Position numbers and translations under genes: made by a program
Notes under the pieces: model-generated
Told to the model about the DNA's origin: nothing
The model's database searches: none
The model's input: only the letters and a program-made list of their open reading frames with translations
Shown: piece by piece, positions 15,929-24,036 of the stretch
Layout of the letters: each line of letters opens with the position of its first letter
How positions within the stretch are numbered: the stretch's first letter is position 1
NCBI GenBank assembly: GCA_963736305.1
Contig: CAVTOD010000008.1
Span: forward strand, 1-64,000
Length of the DNA: 64,000 nt
Source of the DNA: DASUPK01 sp963736305
Lineage (GTDB): Bacteria; Actinomycetota; Thermoleophilia; Solirubrobacterales; 70-9
Direction: 5' to 3'

Positions 15929-17281
15929 ATGGAGTCGCTCCCCGGAACCGCTGATTCGGCGATCGAGCCGGCTGTCGCCGCCTCGAGGGGTGTGCCGTCG
16001 GTTCCGCGGGTGGAGGCCGGGCACCGGGCGCTGATCGCCAACGCGTTCCTCGGCGGGATGATCCTGTCCGGCTTCCTGATGGCGGCAGGCGCCGCCGCCA
16101 AGCATTACGGCCCGACCCTGCACATCCACCACGGGCTGCCGACGTCGATCCGCGGTCCGCTGCACGGCCTCGGTTGGTCGCTGAGCGGCACCGAGTTCGC
16201 GGTCCTCTTCATCCTGCTCGGCCTCTGCTACCTCGGCGTGCTCTGGTTCGCCGACTCGGTTCGCTTCCGGGTCGGCATCGGGGCGATCGTCGCACTGCAC
16301 CTGATCTTCCTGATCGCGCCCCCGCTGCTCTCCAGCGACATCTTCAACTACGTCGGATACGCGCGGCTCGATGCTGTTCACGGGCTGAACCCGTATGTCC
16401 ATCCTCTCTCCGCCGCGCCGACCGATCCCTCCTACATATACGTCGGCTGGCCGCTCAACACCACCGCGTACGGGCCGCTGTTCACGCTCGCCAGCTTGCC
16501 GCTCGGCTGGGTGAGCTTTACGGCCGGGATCTGGCTGCTGAAGCTCTCCGCCGCCATTGCCAGCCTCGCCTGCGTCGCGCTGGTCTGGCTGTGCGCGGCG
16601 CGTCTGGGGCGCCCTGCCCTGCCTGCGGCGCTGTTCTTCGGCCTCAACCCGGTTCTCCTCGCATACGCCGTGGGCGGCGGGCACAACGACCTGCTCATGC
16701 TGGTCGCCGCGCTCGGCGGGATCTACATGCTGCTCGGCGGGCGGGAGTCCGGGATGGCCGCGCTGGTCGTCGCGGTGGCCGTGAAGAGCTCGGCCGTCGT
16801 CCTGTTGCCCTTCGCGCTACTCGGTTCGCGCCGGCCATCGCGGGCGCTCCTCTGGGGGCTGCTGGCGGCCGTCGTCCTGGGCGCCGCGACGCTGGTGGCG
16901 TTCGGGACGCACATCTCCAGCCTCCTGCACGTGCTTCAGCACGACGCCCGCCTGGAGACTCCGAACGACATCCCGGGGATCGTCAACGACGTGCTCGGCC
17001 TGGGCATCACCACCCACACGCTGGGCCGGATCGGGATGCTGGTCCTGCTGCCGACGATCGCGCTGCTGCTGGTACGGGTCTACAGGGGCGGCGACTGGCT
17101 CGAGAACGCGGGTTGGGCGACGGCCGCGGTGCTGGTCACCACCACGTGGTTCCTGCCCTGGTACCTGATCTGGTTCCTGCCGCTGGCGGCGCTCGCCGTG
17201 AGGCCGTACCAGCGCTTCACGGCGCTGGCCCTGACCGCGCTCGCGATCGGGCTGCAGCTGCCGCTGATCTTCGGGCACTAG
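15929..17281 (+). CDS. MptA/MptB-like alpha-1,6-mannopyranosyltransferase (GT-C membrane enzyme)
   Basis: 450 residues with roughly ten to twelve transmembrane helices. Signature stretches SSDIFNYVGYARLDAVHGLN, NPYVHPL, NTTAYGPLFTLASLP and GGGHNDLLMLVAALGGIYML match the polyprenol-phosphate mannose-dependent mannosyltransferases (MptA/MptB type) of actinobacteria. The aspartate in SSDIFNY lies in the first large outer loop, where GT-C enzymes place their catalytic acid. These enzymes extend alpha-1,6-mannan cores on the outer face of the membrane. It fits with the GH76 mannanase upstream. It starts 28 bases after the previous stop, probably in one operon with it. Confidence 0.8.
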   Translation: MESLPGTADSAIEPAVAASRGVPSVPRVEAGHRALIANAFLGGMILSGFLMAAGAAAKHYGPTLHIHHGLPTSIRGPLHGLGWSLSGTEFAVLFILLGLCYLGVLWFADSVRFRVGIGAIVALHLIFLIAPPLLSSDIFNYVGYARLDAVHGLNPYVHPLSAAPTDPSYIYVGWPLNTTAYGPLFTLASLPLGWVSFTAGIWLLKLSAAIASLACVALVWLCAARLGRPALPAALFFGLNPVLLAYAVGGGHNDLLMLVAALGGIYMLLGGRESGMAALVVAVAVKSSAVVLLPFALLGSRRPSRALLWGLLAAVVLGAATLVAFGTHISSLLHVLQHDARLETPNDIPGIVNDVLGLGITTHTLGRIGMLVLLPTIALLLVRVYRGGDWLENAGWATAAVLVTTTWFLPWYLIWFLPLAALAVRPYQRFTALALTALAIGLQLPLIFGH

Positions 17282-17485
17282 CTTCCGAGGATCTTGGCCT
17301 TCTCGGCGTCGAACTCGGCCTGCGTGAGCGCGCCGGAGTCCTTCAGCTTGGCGAGCTTCTCGAGCTGCTCGACCGGGTCCGCCTGGGGCTGAGCGGGCGC
17401 GGGTGCCATGCCCGGGACCTGCCCCATGCCGGGCATCTGTGCCATGCCGGGCGACGAGGCGAAGTGCGATCAGTGCCAGATCCAT
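17278..17485 (-). pseudogene. SHOCT-domain small protein with a +1 frameshift near its start
   Basis: GGAGG at 17496-17492 is 6 bases before ATG 17485, which reads MDLALIALRL and then goes out of register. From about 17475 another frame continues FASSPGMAQMPGMGQVPGM and the clear C-terminal SHOCT domain DPVEQLEKLAKLKDSGALTQ, AEFDAEKAKILGS. Removing one C near 17470 joins the two into a normal small SHOCT protein of about 68 residues with a Met/Gly/Pro-rich linker. Without correction, translation could start only at the internal ATG 17445, which lacks a site. SHOCT domains are short C-terminal oligomerisation motifs. Its stop overlaps the convergent mannosyltransferase stop. Confidence 0.65.
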
Positions 17486-17556
17486 TTCGTTCCTCCGAAA
17501 GTCGAAGTCAACAGAAATGCTTGCCCGCGCAAGCATTTCTCAAACCCGCCGCGCGA

Positions 17557-18533
17557 CTAGCGGGGAGGACCGGTGTAGAGAGGCGCGCCGAACAGCGGCA
17601 GGACCACGGTGCACGGCACCGCTGCCGGGTGCTTCGGATCGAGCGCGTTCAGGACGTCCTGCGCGACCGTCGGATCGGCAGCCATCGAGACATGCTCGGC
17701 CTGATCCAGCGGACACTGCTTCTGCACCACGAGGTTGGTCATGTTGGGCGCGATCTCGATGCCGCTCATGTAGCGGCACGACCAGCTCGTCGTTGCGGGT
17801 GACGATGCTCGTGTAGGTCACGCCCGGGACAGCGACGCCGCCGTCGCGCAGCTTCGTAATGAAGGGCGAGCCGGCCAGGAACTCGGGACGCGACGCGCAG
17901 GGTCCGGAGGCGGCCTGCTCCAGCCCGCTCGAGATGCCGAAGGCCTGCCCGATCTGATCGATGCTCGCGAGGCCGGCGAGGTTGGTTCCGTGCCAGAGCG
18001 TGGTGATGCCGACGTAGTTGCGCACCACCCGGTCGCCTCCGAGGAACTTGACGTAGTAGTCGGGCATCAGGCTGCCCTCGGAGTGCCCGACGATGTCGAC
18101 GTGGCCCGCGCCCGTAGCGGCGCGCACGCGGTCGACGAATGCCGAGAGCTGCTGCGCGCTCTCCTCCATCGTGGTCAGGCCTCCGGGCTGGTAGCCGGGG
18201 AACGAGACGTTCGGCTTGGTCCCGTAGGTGAGCGAGAAGACGCAATAGCCGCGGTTCGCGAGCAGAGGAGAGATCGTCTGCCAGTTGTCGGTCTGGTTCG
18301 CCGAGCAGGCCGTGGACGAGGACGATGGGCCGCGGGTGCGCGTCGCTCGGGCGGCAGGACCAGTCGTTGGCGCCGGGCGGCGGCGAGTCGGGATTCGCGG
18401 CCTGGGCGAGGATTCCCTGGCTGAAGTCGTAGTTGACCGGATAGGTCGCGGCGCCCGCGAAAGCGGGGGTCGCGAGCAGGGCGACGACGGCGACAGCGGC
18501 CGCCAGCATCACACGGGTTGCGCTTACGCGCAC
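17557..18533 (-). pseudogene. secreted triacylglycerol lipase/esterase (alpha/beta hydrolase) with two +1 frameshifts
   Basis: Three frames must be joined. The first gives a signal peptide (VRVSATRVMLAAAVAVVALL) and RPIVLVHGLL with the oxyanion HG. The second, from about 18301, gives ANQTDNWQTISPLLANRGYC, the nucleophile elbow VGHSEGSL and YYVKFLGGDRVVRNYVGITT. The third, from about 17773, gives MSGIEIAPNMTNLVVQKQCP, VSMAADPTVAQDVLNALDP and the end GPPR. Each junction is fixed by deleting one base (a G in CGGC; a C in CCGC), giving DELVVPYMSG as in related Streptomyces lipases. The restored enzyme of about 325 residues would be an extracellular lipase. The GTG at 18533 is part of a repeat shared with 20045-20081. 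Confidence 0.75.
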
Positions 18534-18543
18534 CCTCGCATCA
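18507..18543 (-). repeat. 37-bp inverted repeat, left copy (lipase gene start)
   Basis: Read on the minus strand this matches 20045-20081 at 33 of 37 positions. It covers 10 bases upstream of the GTG and the first nine codons (VRVSATRVM) of the lipase gene. The two copies flank the second WS/DGAT gene in inverted orientation. Confidence 0.75.
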
Positions 18544-18601
18544 ATCGGTGCCCCCCGGATCCCCATTGCCAGGGCGAAAGCTACCCACATATGATCGAGG
18601 C

Positions 18602-20047
18602 ATGCGTCAGTTGACCAGCCTCGACGCCCAGTTCCTCGCGCTCGAGAGCTCGCATCAGACGGGTCACGTCGCCGGCCTCGCGATCCTCGACCCATCGACG
18701 ACGCCGAGCGGGGATCTCACCCTTGCGGACGTCTGCCGGCTGATGGAGGAGAGGCTGCCGATGCTTCCCCCGCTGCGCTGGCGTCTGGTGAAGGTCCCCT
18801 TCGGGCTCGACTACCCGTACTGGCTCGACGATCCGCACTTCGATCTCGACTTCCACGTCCGGGAGCTGGCCCTGCCGCCCGGCGGCGCCGACGAGAAGCT
18901 CTCGGAGCAGGTCGCCCGGATCGTCTCGCGGCCACTCGACCGGTCTAGGCCTCTCTGGGAGCTCTACCTGATCCACGGCCTCGAGAACGGGCACAAGGCG
19001 ATCCTCACGAAGATCCATCACGCTGTCGTCGACGGTCTCTCCGGCGCCGAGATCATGGGCGTCCTCTACGACCTCGCGCCCGACGGGCGAGAACTGCCGG
19101 AGCCGAACTCCAACGGCGGCGATCGCCAGCCGACTGAGGTGGAGATGCTGACCCGCGGGCTGATGGGGCTCCCCCGGTATCCCCTGCGAATGCTGAAATC
19201 GCTGCCGAGGGCGCTTCCGAACCTCGACGCCTCTCCCGTCTTCGCGGGGATCCCCGGGACGGGCCTGGTCGCCAAGATGGCGGATCGGCTCACCCGGCCG
19301 ATCAGCAACCGGGAGACGGGCGTCCTCGCGCACACCAGCTACAAGGCGCCGAAGACCTGCTTCAACGGGCGGATCTCGCAGCACCGGCGCTTCTCCTTCG
19401 GCCACCTCGAGCTCGACGAGGTCAAGGCGGTGAAGGACAAGCACGGGTGCACCGTCAACGACGTGGTCGTCTCCGTCTGCGCGGGCGCGGTCCGCAGCTG
19501 GCTGCTCGAGCACGACGAGCTCCCGCCGGACCCGCTCGTGGTCCAAGTGCCCGTCTCGGTCAGGACCGACGAGCAGATGGGGACCTTCGGCAACCGGATC
19601 ATGTTGATGAGCGCGCCGCTCTTCACGAACGAGCCCAATGCCGTCCGCCGCCTCGAGAAGACCCACCGAGCGCTTGCCGCGATGAAGCAGCAGCATCGGG
19701 CCCTGCCCGCCGAGCTGCTTCAGGACACCAACCACTTCATCCCGCCGGCGGTCTTTGCCCGGGCGGCGCGGGCGACGTTCGCGCTCTCCACCAGTGGCCG
19801 CGGCCGGCCGACCTGGAACCTCGTCGTCTCCAACGTCCCCGGCCCGCAGTTCCCGCTCTACTGCGCGGGGGCTCGCCTCGTCGCCAATTACCCCGTGTCC
19901 GTGATCACCGATGGCATGGGCCTGAACATCACGGTGATGAGCTACTGCGGGAAGATGGACTTCGGGATCGTCGCCGACCGCGACCAGATGCCGGATCTCT
20001 GGTCCATGCTCGACCGGCTGCGCGACTCGCTCGAGGAGCTGAAGTGA
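18602..20047 (+). CDS. wax ester synthase/acyl-CoA:diacylglycerol acyltransferase (WS/DGAT), copy 2
   Basis: 481 residues from ATG 18602, which begins MRQLTSLDAQFLALESSHQT as family members do; earlier in-frame codons are rejected. The active-site motif HHAVVDG is at residues 139-145, with PLWE at 117-120 and CTVNDVVVSVCAGAVRSWL downstream. The C-terminal part (NLVVSNVPGP, MSYCGKMDFGIVADRDQMPD) also fits. It esterifies acyl-CoA to diacylglycerol or alcohols for storage lipid. It is clearly diverged from copy 1 (different lengths and linkers), so the two may prefer different acceptors. It lies between a lipase and an acyl-ACP thioesterase, a coherent acyl-lipid neighbourhood, and is divergent from the lipase. 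Confidence 0.94.
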   Translation: MRQLTSLDAQFLALESSHQTGHVAGLAILDPSTTPSGDLTLADVCRLMEERLPMLPPLRWRLVKVPFGLDYPYWLDDPHFDLDFHVRELALPPGGADEKLSEQVARIVSRPLDRSRPLWELYLIHGLENGHKAILTKIHHAVVDGLSGAEIMGVLYDLAPDGRELPEPNSNGGDRQPTEVEMLTRGLMGLPRYPLRMLKSLPRALPNLDASPVFAGIPGTGLVAKMADRLTRPISNRETGVLAHTSYKAPKTCFNGRISQHRRFSFGHLELDEVKAVKDKHGCTVNDVVVSVCAGAVRSWLLEHDELPPDPLVVQVPVSVRTDEQMGTFGNRIMLMSAPLFTNEPNAVRRLEKTHRALAAMKQQHRALPAELLQDTNHFIPPAVFARAARATFALSTSGRGRPTWNLVVSNVPGPQFPLYCAGARLVANYPVSVITDGMGLNITVMSYCGKMDFGIVADRDQMPDLWSMLDRLRDSLEELK

Positions 20048-20081
20048 TGCCAGGGTGCGCGTCAGCGCAACCCGCTTGATG
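20045..20081 (+). repeat. 37-bp inverted repeat, right copy (thioesterase gene start)
   Basis: Matches the minus strand of 18507-18543 at 33 of 37 positions. It begins on the WS/DGAT stop codon and ends at the internal ATG 20079. Both copies read in frame as V-R-V-S-A-T-R-(V/L)-M; two of the four differences are silent in that frame. Confidence 0.75.
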
Positions 20082-20789
20082 GAGCTCACAGAGATCGTCC
20101 CGGACCCAGGGGTGGGTCGGGCCTATGAGCAGGAGATGCGGCCCGGAATCGCCGACGCCAACGCGGCCGCGCGCTGCCGCATGGACGCCATCGCCGACTG
20201 GTTGCAGGACGTCGCTTACGCGGACCTGATCGACTCGGGCTTCGAGGGGCGCGGGGCGTGGATCGTGCGACGCACCCGGATTCGGGTCGAGGCGTTCCCC
20301 CGGTTCGGCGAGGAGCTCACCCTCCGGACCTTCTGCAGCGGCATCGGTCGGTTCTCGGCCGAGCGGCGCACCTCCATCCGGGGCGAGAGCGCCCGGGTCG
20401 AGACGGTCTCGCTCTGGGTCTGCCTCGATCCCGAGCGCGGCAGGCCGATGCGTTTTCCGCCGGACTTCATCGCGGTCTACGAAGAAAGCGCCCAAGGACG
20501 CGATGCCAACGTGCGCCTGCGCCATCCCGACCCACCCGCGGACGCGGAGCGCTCGCCCTGGCACTTCCGCGCCACCGAGATGGACCCGGCGGGCCACATC
20601 AACAACTCGCACTACTGGGTGCCGCTGGAGGAGGAGCTCGCCGGCGGCGTGGAGCCGGACTCGATCGACGCTGAGGTGGAGTACCGCGACCCGGCCGTCG
20701 CCGGGGAAGCGGTCCTGCTGCGGCACGGCTCGTCGATGTGGGTCGCCGGCGCCGACGGCACGATCAATGTCTCTCTGATCTCGGCCTGA
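20055..20789 (+). CDS. acyl-ACP thioesterase (double hotdog)
   Basis: 244 residues from GTG 20055, or 236 from ATG 20079. The sequence fits the plant/bacterial acyl-ACP thioesterase family: first hotdog with MDAIADWLQDVAYADLIDSG, WIVRRTRIRVEAFPRFGEEL and TLRTFCSGIGRFSAERRTSI; second hotdog with FRATEMDPAGHINNSHYWVP. The NxH-like pair in GHINNSHY corresponds to the conserved catalytic segment. The enzyme releases free fatty acids from acyl-ACP, ending fatty acid synthesis. Only 7 bases separate its GTG from the WS/DGAT stop, implying co-transcription, so fatty acids may be channelled into storage lipid after activation (inference). Confidence 0.82.
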   Translation: MRVSATRLMELTEIVPDPGVGRAYEQEMRPGIADANAAARCRMDAIADWLQDVAYADLIDSGFEGRGAWIVRRTRIRVEAFPRFGEELTLRTFCSGIGRFSAERRTSIRGESARVETVSLWVCLDPERGRPMRFPPDFIAVYEESAQGRDANVRLRHPDPPADAERSPWHFRATEMDPAGHINNSHYWVPLEEELAGGVEPDSIDAEVEYRDPAVAGEAVLLRHGSSMWVAGADGTINVSLISA

Positions 20790-20794
20790 TCCGC

Positions 20795-21301
20795 TCAGTC
20801 GTCGGGACCGAGCGGGGGACCCAGGTTCACCTGGCCGTGCTTCTCGAAGACGCGCTCGATCGCCTCAGGCGAGGGCCGCGGAGCGTCGGCCGGAGGCAGC
20901 GTGCGCTCCTCGGCCGGTACGGATCCGTCGCGGACCATTCGCTCCAGGCCCGCGGGCGTGCTCAGGACGAGGACGCGCGCGCTCTCCGAGTCGACCCTGA
21001 ATGTGTGGGCGACGCCCATCGGCACGACCGCAGATCCGCCTGCCTCGAGCTCGAAGCGCTCCTCGCCCGCCACGATCGTCAGCCGGCCCTCGAGCACGAC
21101 ATAGCTCTCGTCCTGGGGATGGGTGTGGAGCGGGGGAGAGGCGTGCTTGGGGAAGAGGAACTCGATCAGGGCGAAACGGTCGCCGACGGATTCGCCCGGG
21201 ACGCGGATCGTCGCGAGCGTCCCGAGGAACCAGAGACCCTCGCCCTCACCGAGCGCCGACCGCACCGCTCCGGTCTCTCGCGCCGTCGGCGGCGCGCGCA
21301 T
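20795..21301 (-). CDS. cupin-domain protein
   Basis: 168 residues. A cupin_2 barrel is shown by ASPPLHTHPQDESYVVLEG (metal-binding HxH plus Glu of motif 1), LTIVAGEERFELEAGGSAVV and PMGVAHTFRVDSE (His of motif 2). The residues needed to bind a divalent metal are thus present. The C-terminal 50 residues (SPEAIERVFEKHGQVNLGPP) form an extension common in actinobacterial quercetin-dioxygenase-like cupins. It is downstream of and overlaps the alpha/beta hydrolase gene by 56 bases in another frame, so translation is probably coupled; a shorter start is possible. The enzymatic role is not known. Confidence 0.8.
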   Translation of the reverse strand: MRAPPTARETGAVRSALGEGEGLWFLGTLATIRVPGESVGDRFALIEFLFPKHASPPLHTHPQDESYVVLEGRLTIVAGEERFELEAGGSAVVPMGVAHTFRVDSESARVLVLSTPAGLERMVRDGSVPAEERTLPPADAPRPSPEAIERVFEKHGQVNLGPPLGPDD

Positions 21302-22160
21302 GTTCCGCGACCGCGTTGACGATCTGAGGCCAGACCCCGCGCGGGAGGTCGTGGCCCATGCCCTCGATCATCATCAGCCTCGCTCCCGAGATGGCCTTCG
21401 CGGTCGCCCTGCCGCCCGAGGGCCTGACCATCTTGTCGACCGTCCCGTGGATCACGAGCGTCGGGGCCTTGATCCGGCCGAGCTTCTTCGTCCGGTCACC
21501 CGATGCGACGATCGCGCCCAGCTGGCGGCCTCCTGCCCGCACGTCGAAGCCGCGATCGAAGCTTTGGGCGGCGCGCTCGCGCACGTACTGCTCGTCGCGC
21601 TCGAAGCCCGTCGACCCAACCAGGCCGAACACCTCGGCCGAGCGCTGGATGTAGCCGTCGCGGTCGCGGGGAGGGGGCCTGAGCAGGTAGCGGTACACCG
21701 CGAGGGCCGGCTGCCCGTGCCAGCGGCTGCCGGTCGTGGACATGATCGAGGTGAGCGAGCGGACGACCTCCGGATGCTCGGCGGCGAGCATCTGGCCGAT
21801 CATCCCTCCCATCGACGCGCCCACCAGATGGGCTGGGGCGATCCCAAGCTCGCGCAGCAGGACCGCGGCGTCCTCGGCCATGTCAGAGAGCGTGTACTGC
21901 TCGGGCCCGACCCGGCGGCGCAAGATCTGGCCGAGAGTGGGCGGGCGGAACTCGAAGTGGGTGGAGCGGCCGATGTCGCGGTTGTCGAACCGGACGACGT
22001 AGAAGCCGCGCTCGGCCAGCTGCTCGCAGAAGTCCTCGTGCCAGGCGATCATCTGCGTCGCCAGGCCCATGATCAGGAGGACCGGCGTGTCGGCCGGGTC
22101 CCCGAAGGTCTCGTAGCAGAGGGTCACCCCGCGGCCGACGTCGCAGAACTCTTCAGGCAT
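21246..22160 (-). CDS. alpha/beta hydrolase (esterase/haloperoxidase-like)
   Basis: 304 residues from ATG 22160 (MPEEFCDVGRGVTLCYETFG); codons further upstream are unconserved. The hydrolase fold has MGLATQ as oxyanion region, FDNRDIGRST, nucleophile Ser in VGASMGGMI, Asp in HGTVDKMV and His in EGMGHDLP. The NRDxGxS and GASMGG motifs are typical of the aclacinomycin-methylesterase RdmC/haloperoxidase-like subgroup of lipid or polyketide ester hydrolases. No signal peptide is evident. It overlaps the cupin gene downstream; the pair may act on one metabolite. The region between this start and the divergent peptidase gene at 22341 shows one hairpin. Confidence 0.87.
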   Translation of the reverse strand: MPEEFCDVGRGVTLCYETFGDPADTPVLLIMGLATQMIAWHEDFCEQLAERGFYVVRFDNRDIGRSTHFEFRPPTLGQILRRRVGPEQYTLSDMAEDAAVLLRELGIAPAHLVGASMGGMIGQMLAAEHPEVVRSLTSIMSTTGSRWHGQPALAVYRYLLRPPPRDRDGYIQRSAEVFGLVGSTGFERDEQYVRERAAQSFDRGFDVRAGGRQLGAIVASGDRTKKLGRIKAPTLVIHGTVDKMVRPSGGRATAKAISGARLMMIEGMGHDLPRGVWPQIVNAVAEHARAADGARDRSGAVGAR

Positions 22161-22313
22161 CAGTCGATCGTAGATACCCCGCGCCGGGCACGGCGACTCC
22201 CCTGTATTTCCTGCCTCGTCTGTTCTCGGTACGCGATTCGCAAGCGATCTTGCACGGCTGTTAGCAACTGCTGACAATTCGGGGCCGAAGCTCTAGCCTG
22301 AGCCACCTGCCGG

Positions 22314-22331
22314 GAGGCGACTCGTCGCCTC
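22314..22331 (+). promoter_or_regulatory. 7-bp hairpin 10 bases before the NlpC/P60 start
   Basis: GAGGCGA (22314-22320), loop CTCG, TCGCCTC (22325-22331) form a perfect stem that covers the GGGAGG sequence. It could mask a ribosome site or be a transcript-end remnant. Role is inference. Confidence 0.35.
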
Positions 22332-22340
22332 TGGTTTCCG

Positions 22341-23549
22341 ATGCCGATCCCGACTCACAGCCGTCACAGAGGCGAACGTCCGCGCACCACGCGCCGGGGC
22401 CGCTTCGCCGTGGTCGCGCTGATGGTGTTCGCCCTGCTCGTGATCGGTTCGGTGGTTGGGCAGAGCGCCTTCGGCGATCCGGCCTCGAAGATCGCCCAGA
22501 AGCAGGACGAGCTCAGCCGGATCCAGTCGAGCACGGGCTCGCTGCAGTCGCAGATCGACGGCATGAACGCGCGGGTCGACCAGCTGATCGGAGCGGAGTC
22601 GCATCTCCGCCAGGCACAGGCGGCGGCCCAGGCCCAGCTCGACCAGAAGCAGGCGGAGCTCGACAAGGCGACGGCCCAGCTCAACGCTGAGAAGGCGGAG
22701 CTCGCCAGGATCCGCGCAAAGCTCAGGGCCGCGACCGCCGCGCTGGAGCAGCTCCTCGTCGACATCTACAAGTCGAACGATCCCGACGTCACCGCGGTCG
22801 TCATGCGCTCTGCCAGCTGGTCGGACCTGATCACCCGCACCGAGTACATCGACCACATCCAGAACTACGACAACGAGGTCGTCTCGCGCGTCCGCGGCCT
22901 CCGCGACCAGATCACCGCGCTGGTCAACCAGCTTCAGGCGACACATGACCGCATCCAGACGGCCCGCGATGCGGTCGCGGCCAAGGAGCGGCAGATCGCG
23001 AGCCAGCACGCCCAGATCCAGGCACAGCAGTCACAGCTGGTTGCCGCCCGGAGCTCCCGGGAGGGCGTCCTCAACGCGCTGCTCCGCAAGGAGCACCAGA
23101 TCCAGACGGACCTTTCCAACATCCCGGCGCCGGCCGGCCGCGCGACCCTCGACTCGAGCGGGGACGCGATCCCGCCCTCGAACGCGCCGCTCGCCGTGCG
23201 CGCCGTGATCGAGGCGGCCAACCAGATCGACGACCTCCCCTACATCTGGGGCGGGGGGCACGGATCGTTCACCGCCAGCGGTTACGACTGCTCGGGGTCG
23301 GTCAGCTTCGCCCTCCACGGCGGCGGCTTCCTCTCCAGCCCGCTCGACTCGACCGGCCTCGAGGTCTGGGGCGAGTCCGGCGGCGGCAACTGGATCACCG
23401 TCTTCGCGAACAGCGGGCACGCTTGGGCCTACATCGCCGGGCTGCGCTTCGACACCGGCGGTCCCGGCGGCGGCAACGGCCCCCGCTGGAGCACCGTGAT
23501 GCGGGACGACACGTCCTCCTTCGTCGCCAGGCACCCCGCCGGCTACTAG
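22341..23549 (+). CDS. secreted coiled-coil NlpC/P60-like peptidoglycan hydrolase
   Basis: 402 residues. A basic N-terminus and a signal or anchor helix (RFAVVALMVFALLVIGSVVG) are followed by a long coiled coil from about residue 48 to 260, rich in Gln/Ala/Leu heptads, as in PcsB/RipA-type cell-division hydrolases. The C-terminal domain has YIWGGGHGS, the nucleophile Cys317 in GYDCSGSVSFAL and His360 in NSGHAWAYIAG, which fit an NlpC/P60 cysteine peptidase cleaving cell-wall peptides. The coiled coil usually holds the enzyme inactive until a partner binds (family knowledge). The gene ends 4 bases from the convergent OsmC stop. Confidence 0.86.
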   Translation: MPIPTHSRHRGERPRTTRRGRFAVVALMVFALLVIGSVVGQSAFGDPASKIAQKQDELSRIQSSTGSLQSQIDGMNARVDQLIGAESHLRQAQAAAQAQLDQKQAELDKATAQLNAEKAELARIRAKLRAATAALEQLLVDIYKSNDPDVTAVVMRSASWSDLITRTEYIDHIQNYDNEVVSRVRGLRDQITALVNQLQATHDRIQTARDAVAAKERQIASQHAQIQAQQSQLVAARSSREGVLNALLRKEHQIQTDLSNIPAPAGRATLDSSGDAIPPSNAPLAVRAVIEAANQIDDLPYIWGGGHGSFTASGYDCSGSVSFALHGGGFLSSPLDSTGLEVWGESGGGNWITVFANSGHAWAYIAGLRFDTGGPGGGNGPRWSTVMRDDTSSFVARHPAGY

Positions 23550-23552
23550 CGC

Positions 23553-23987
23553 CTAGACGATCGATTCGACCGTCTGGGCGACGGGGTCAAGCTGCGGGGA
23601 GACGATGCGCTCCTCGAATTCGAAGCCGCCCTCGAGTGCGCGACGGAGGGGGCAGGACTCGGCGATTCGCTCGAGCCTGTTGACCTGCTCCTCCGAGAGC
23701 TCGGCCGGAAGGTGGACCTCGATCTCGAATCGGCGCGGCTCGGAGCCGGAGTCGTAGTCGACGTCCACGATCGCGTCGCCGATGTTCCAGTCGTGCCGCT
23801 CCGCGTACATGGCCATCGTGGTCGCGATGCAGGAGGCAAGGGCGGCGGGGAGGAGCTCGTGCGGCGCGGGGCCCTCGTCAGTGCCGCCGAGCCGGAGCGG
23901 TTCGTCGGTGACGATCGTGTGGCGCCCGTTGACATCGACCTCATACCTGAGCTTGCCGACGCGGTGGGTCGTGGCTGTCATGGTCAT
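23553..23987 (-). CDS. OsmC-family peroxiredoxin/redox protein
   Basis: 144 residues from ATG 23987. The OsmC/Ohr-type fold is marked by GPAPHELLPAALASCIATTM, with Cys53 as the peroxidatic position, and IAESCPLRRALEG with Cys112 as the second reactive cysteine. These proteins reduce organic hydroperoxides or act on persulfides in the cytosol. It is divergent from an ArsR regulator, with a perfect palindromic operator between them, so both directions are probably controlled by that repressor. In other bacteria OsmC-like genes sit with ArsR, DUF2892 and rhodanese genes in sulfide or peroxide stress loci, which fits here. Confidence 0.9.
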   Translation of the reverse strand: MTMTATTHRVGKLRYEVDVNGRHTIVTDEPLRLGGTDEGPAPHELLPAALASCIATTMAMYAERHDWNIGDAIVDVDYDSGSEPRRFEIEVHLPAELSEEQVNRLERIAESCPLRRALEGGFEFEERIVSPQLDPVAQTVESIV

Positions 23988-24004
23988 CGACAAGCACACT
24001 ACCA

Positions 24005-24022
24005 CACAACTGTTCAGTTGTG
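24005..24022. promoter_or_regulatory. ArsR-type operator palindrome CACAACTG-TT-CAGTTGTG
   Basis: A perfect 8-2-8 inverted repeat, 14 bases before the arsR-like start (24037) and 17 bases from the divergent osmC start (23987). ArsR/SmtB repressors bind such 12-2-12-like dyads. Likely autoregulation and control of osmC (inference). Confidence 0.7.
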
Positions 24023-24036
24023 CTACTCTCTTTCGT

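Noticed and set aside
17278..17485. Programmed frameshifting in the SHOCT gene
   Set aside because: No slippery heptamer or downstream pseudoknot is seen, and the same-direction indels in neighbouring genes point to sequence error.
16174..17802. Long frame of about 540 codons in the second frame of the mannosyltransferase gene
   Set aside because: Arg/Ala/Pro-rich translation without any family feature; the membrane protein in the overlapping frame has clear motifs.
22261..22340. Possible cyclic di-AMP (ydaO) riboswitch upstream of the NlpC/P60 gene
   Set aside because: Such riboswitches do control cell-wall hydrolases in actinobacteria, but I could match only a short GGGG and a CCG...GGCG-type hairpin, not the conserved core. 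A covariance-model scan would decide.
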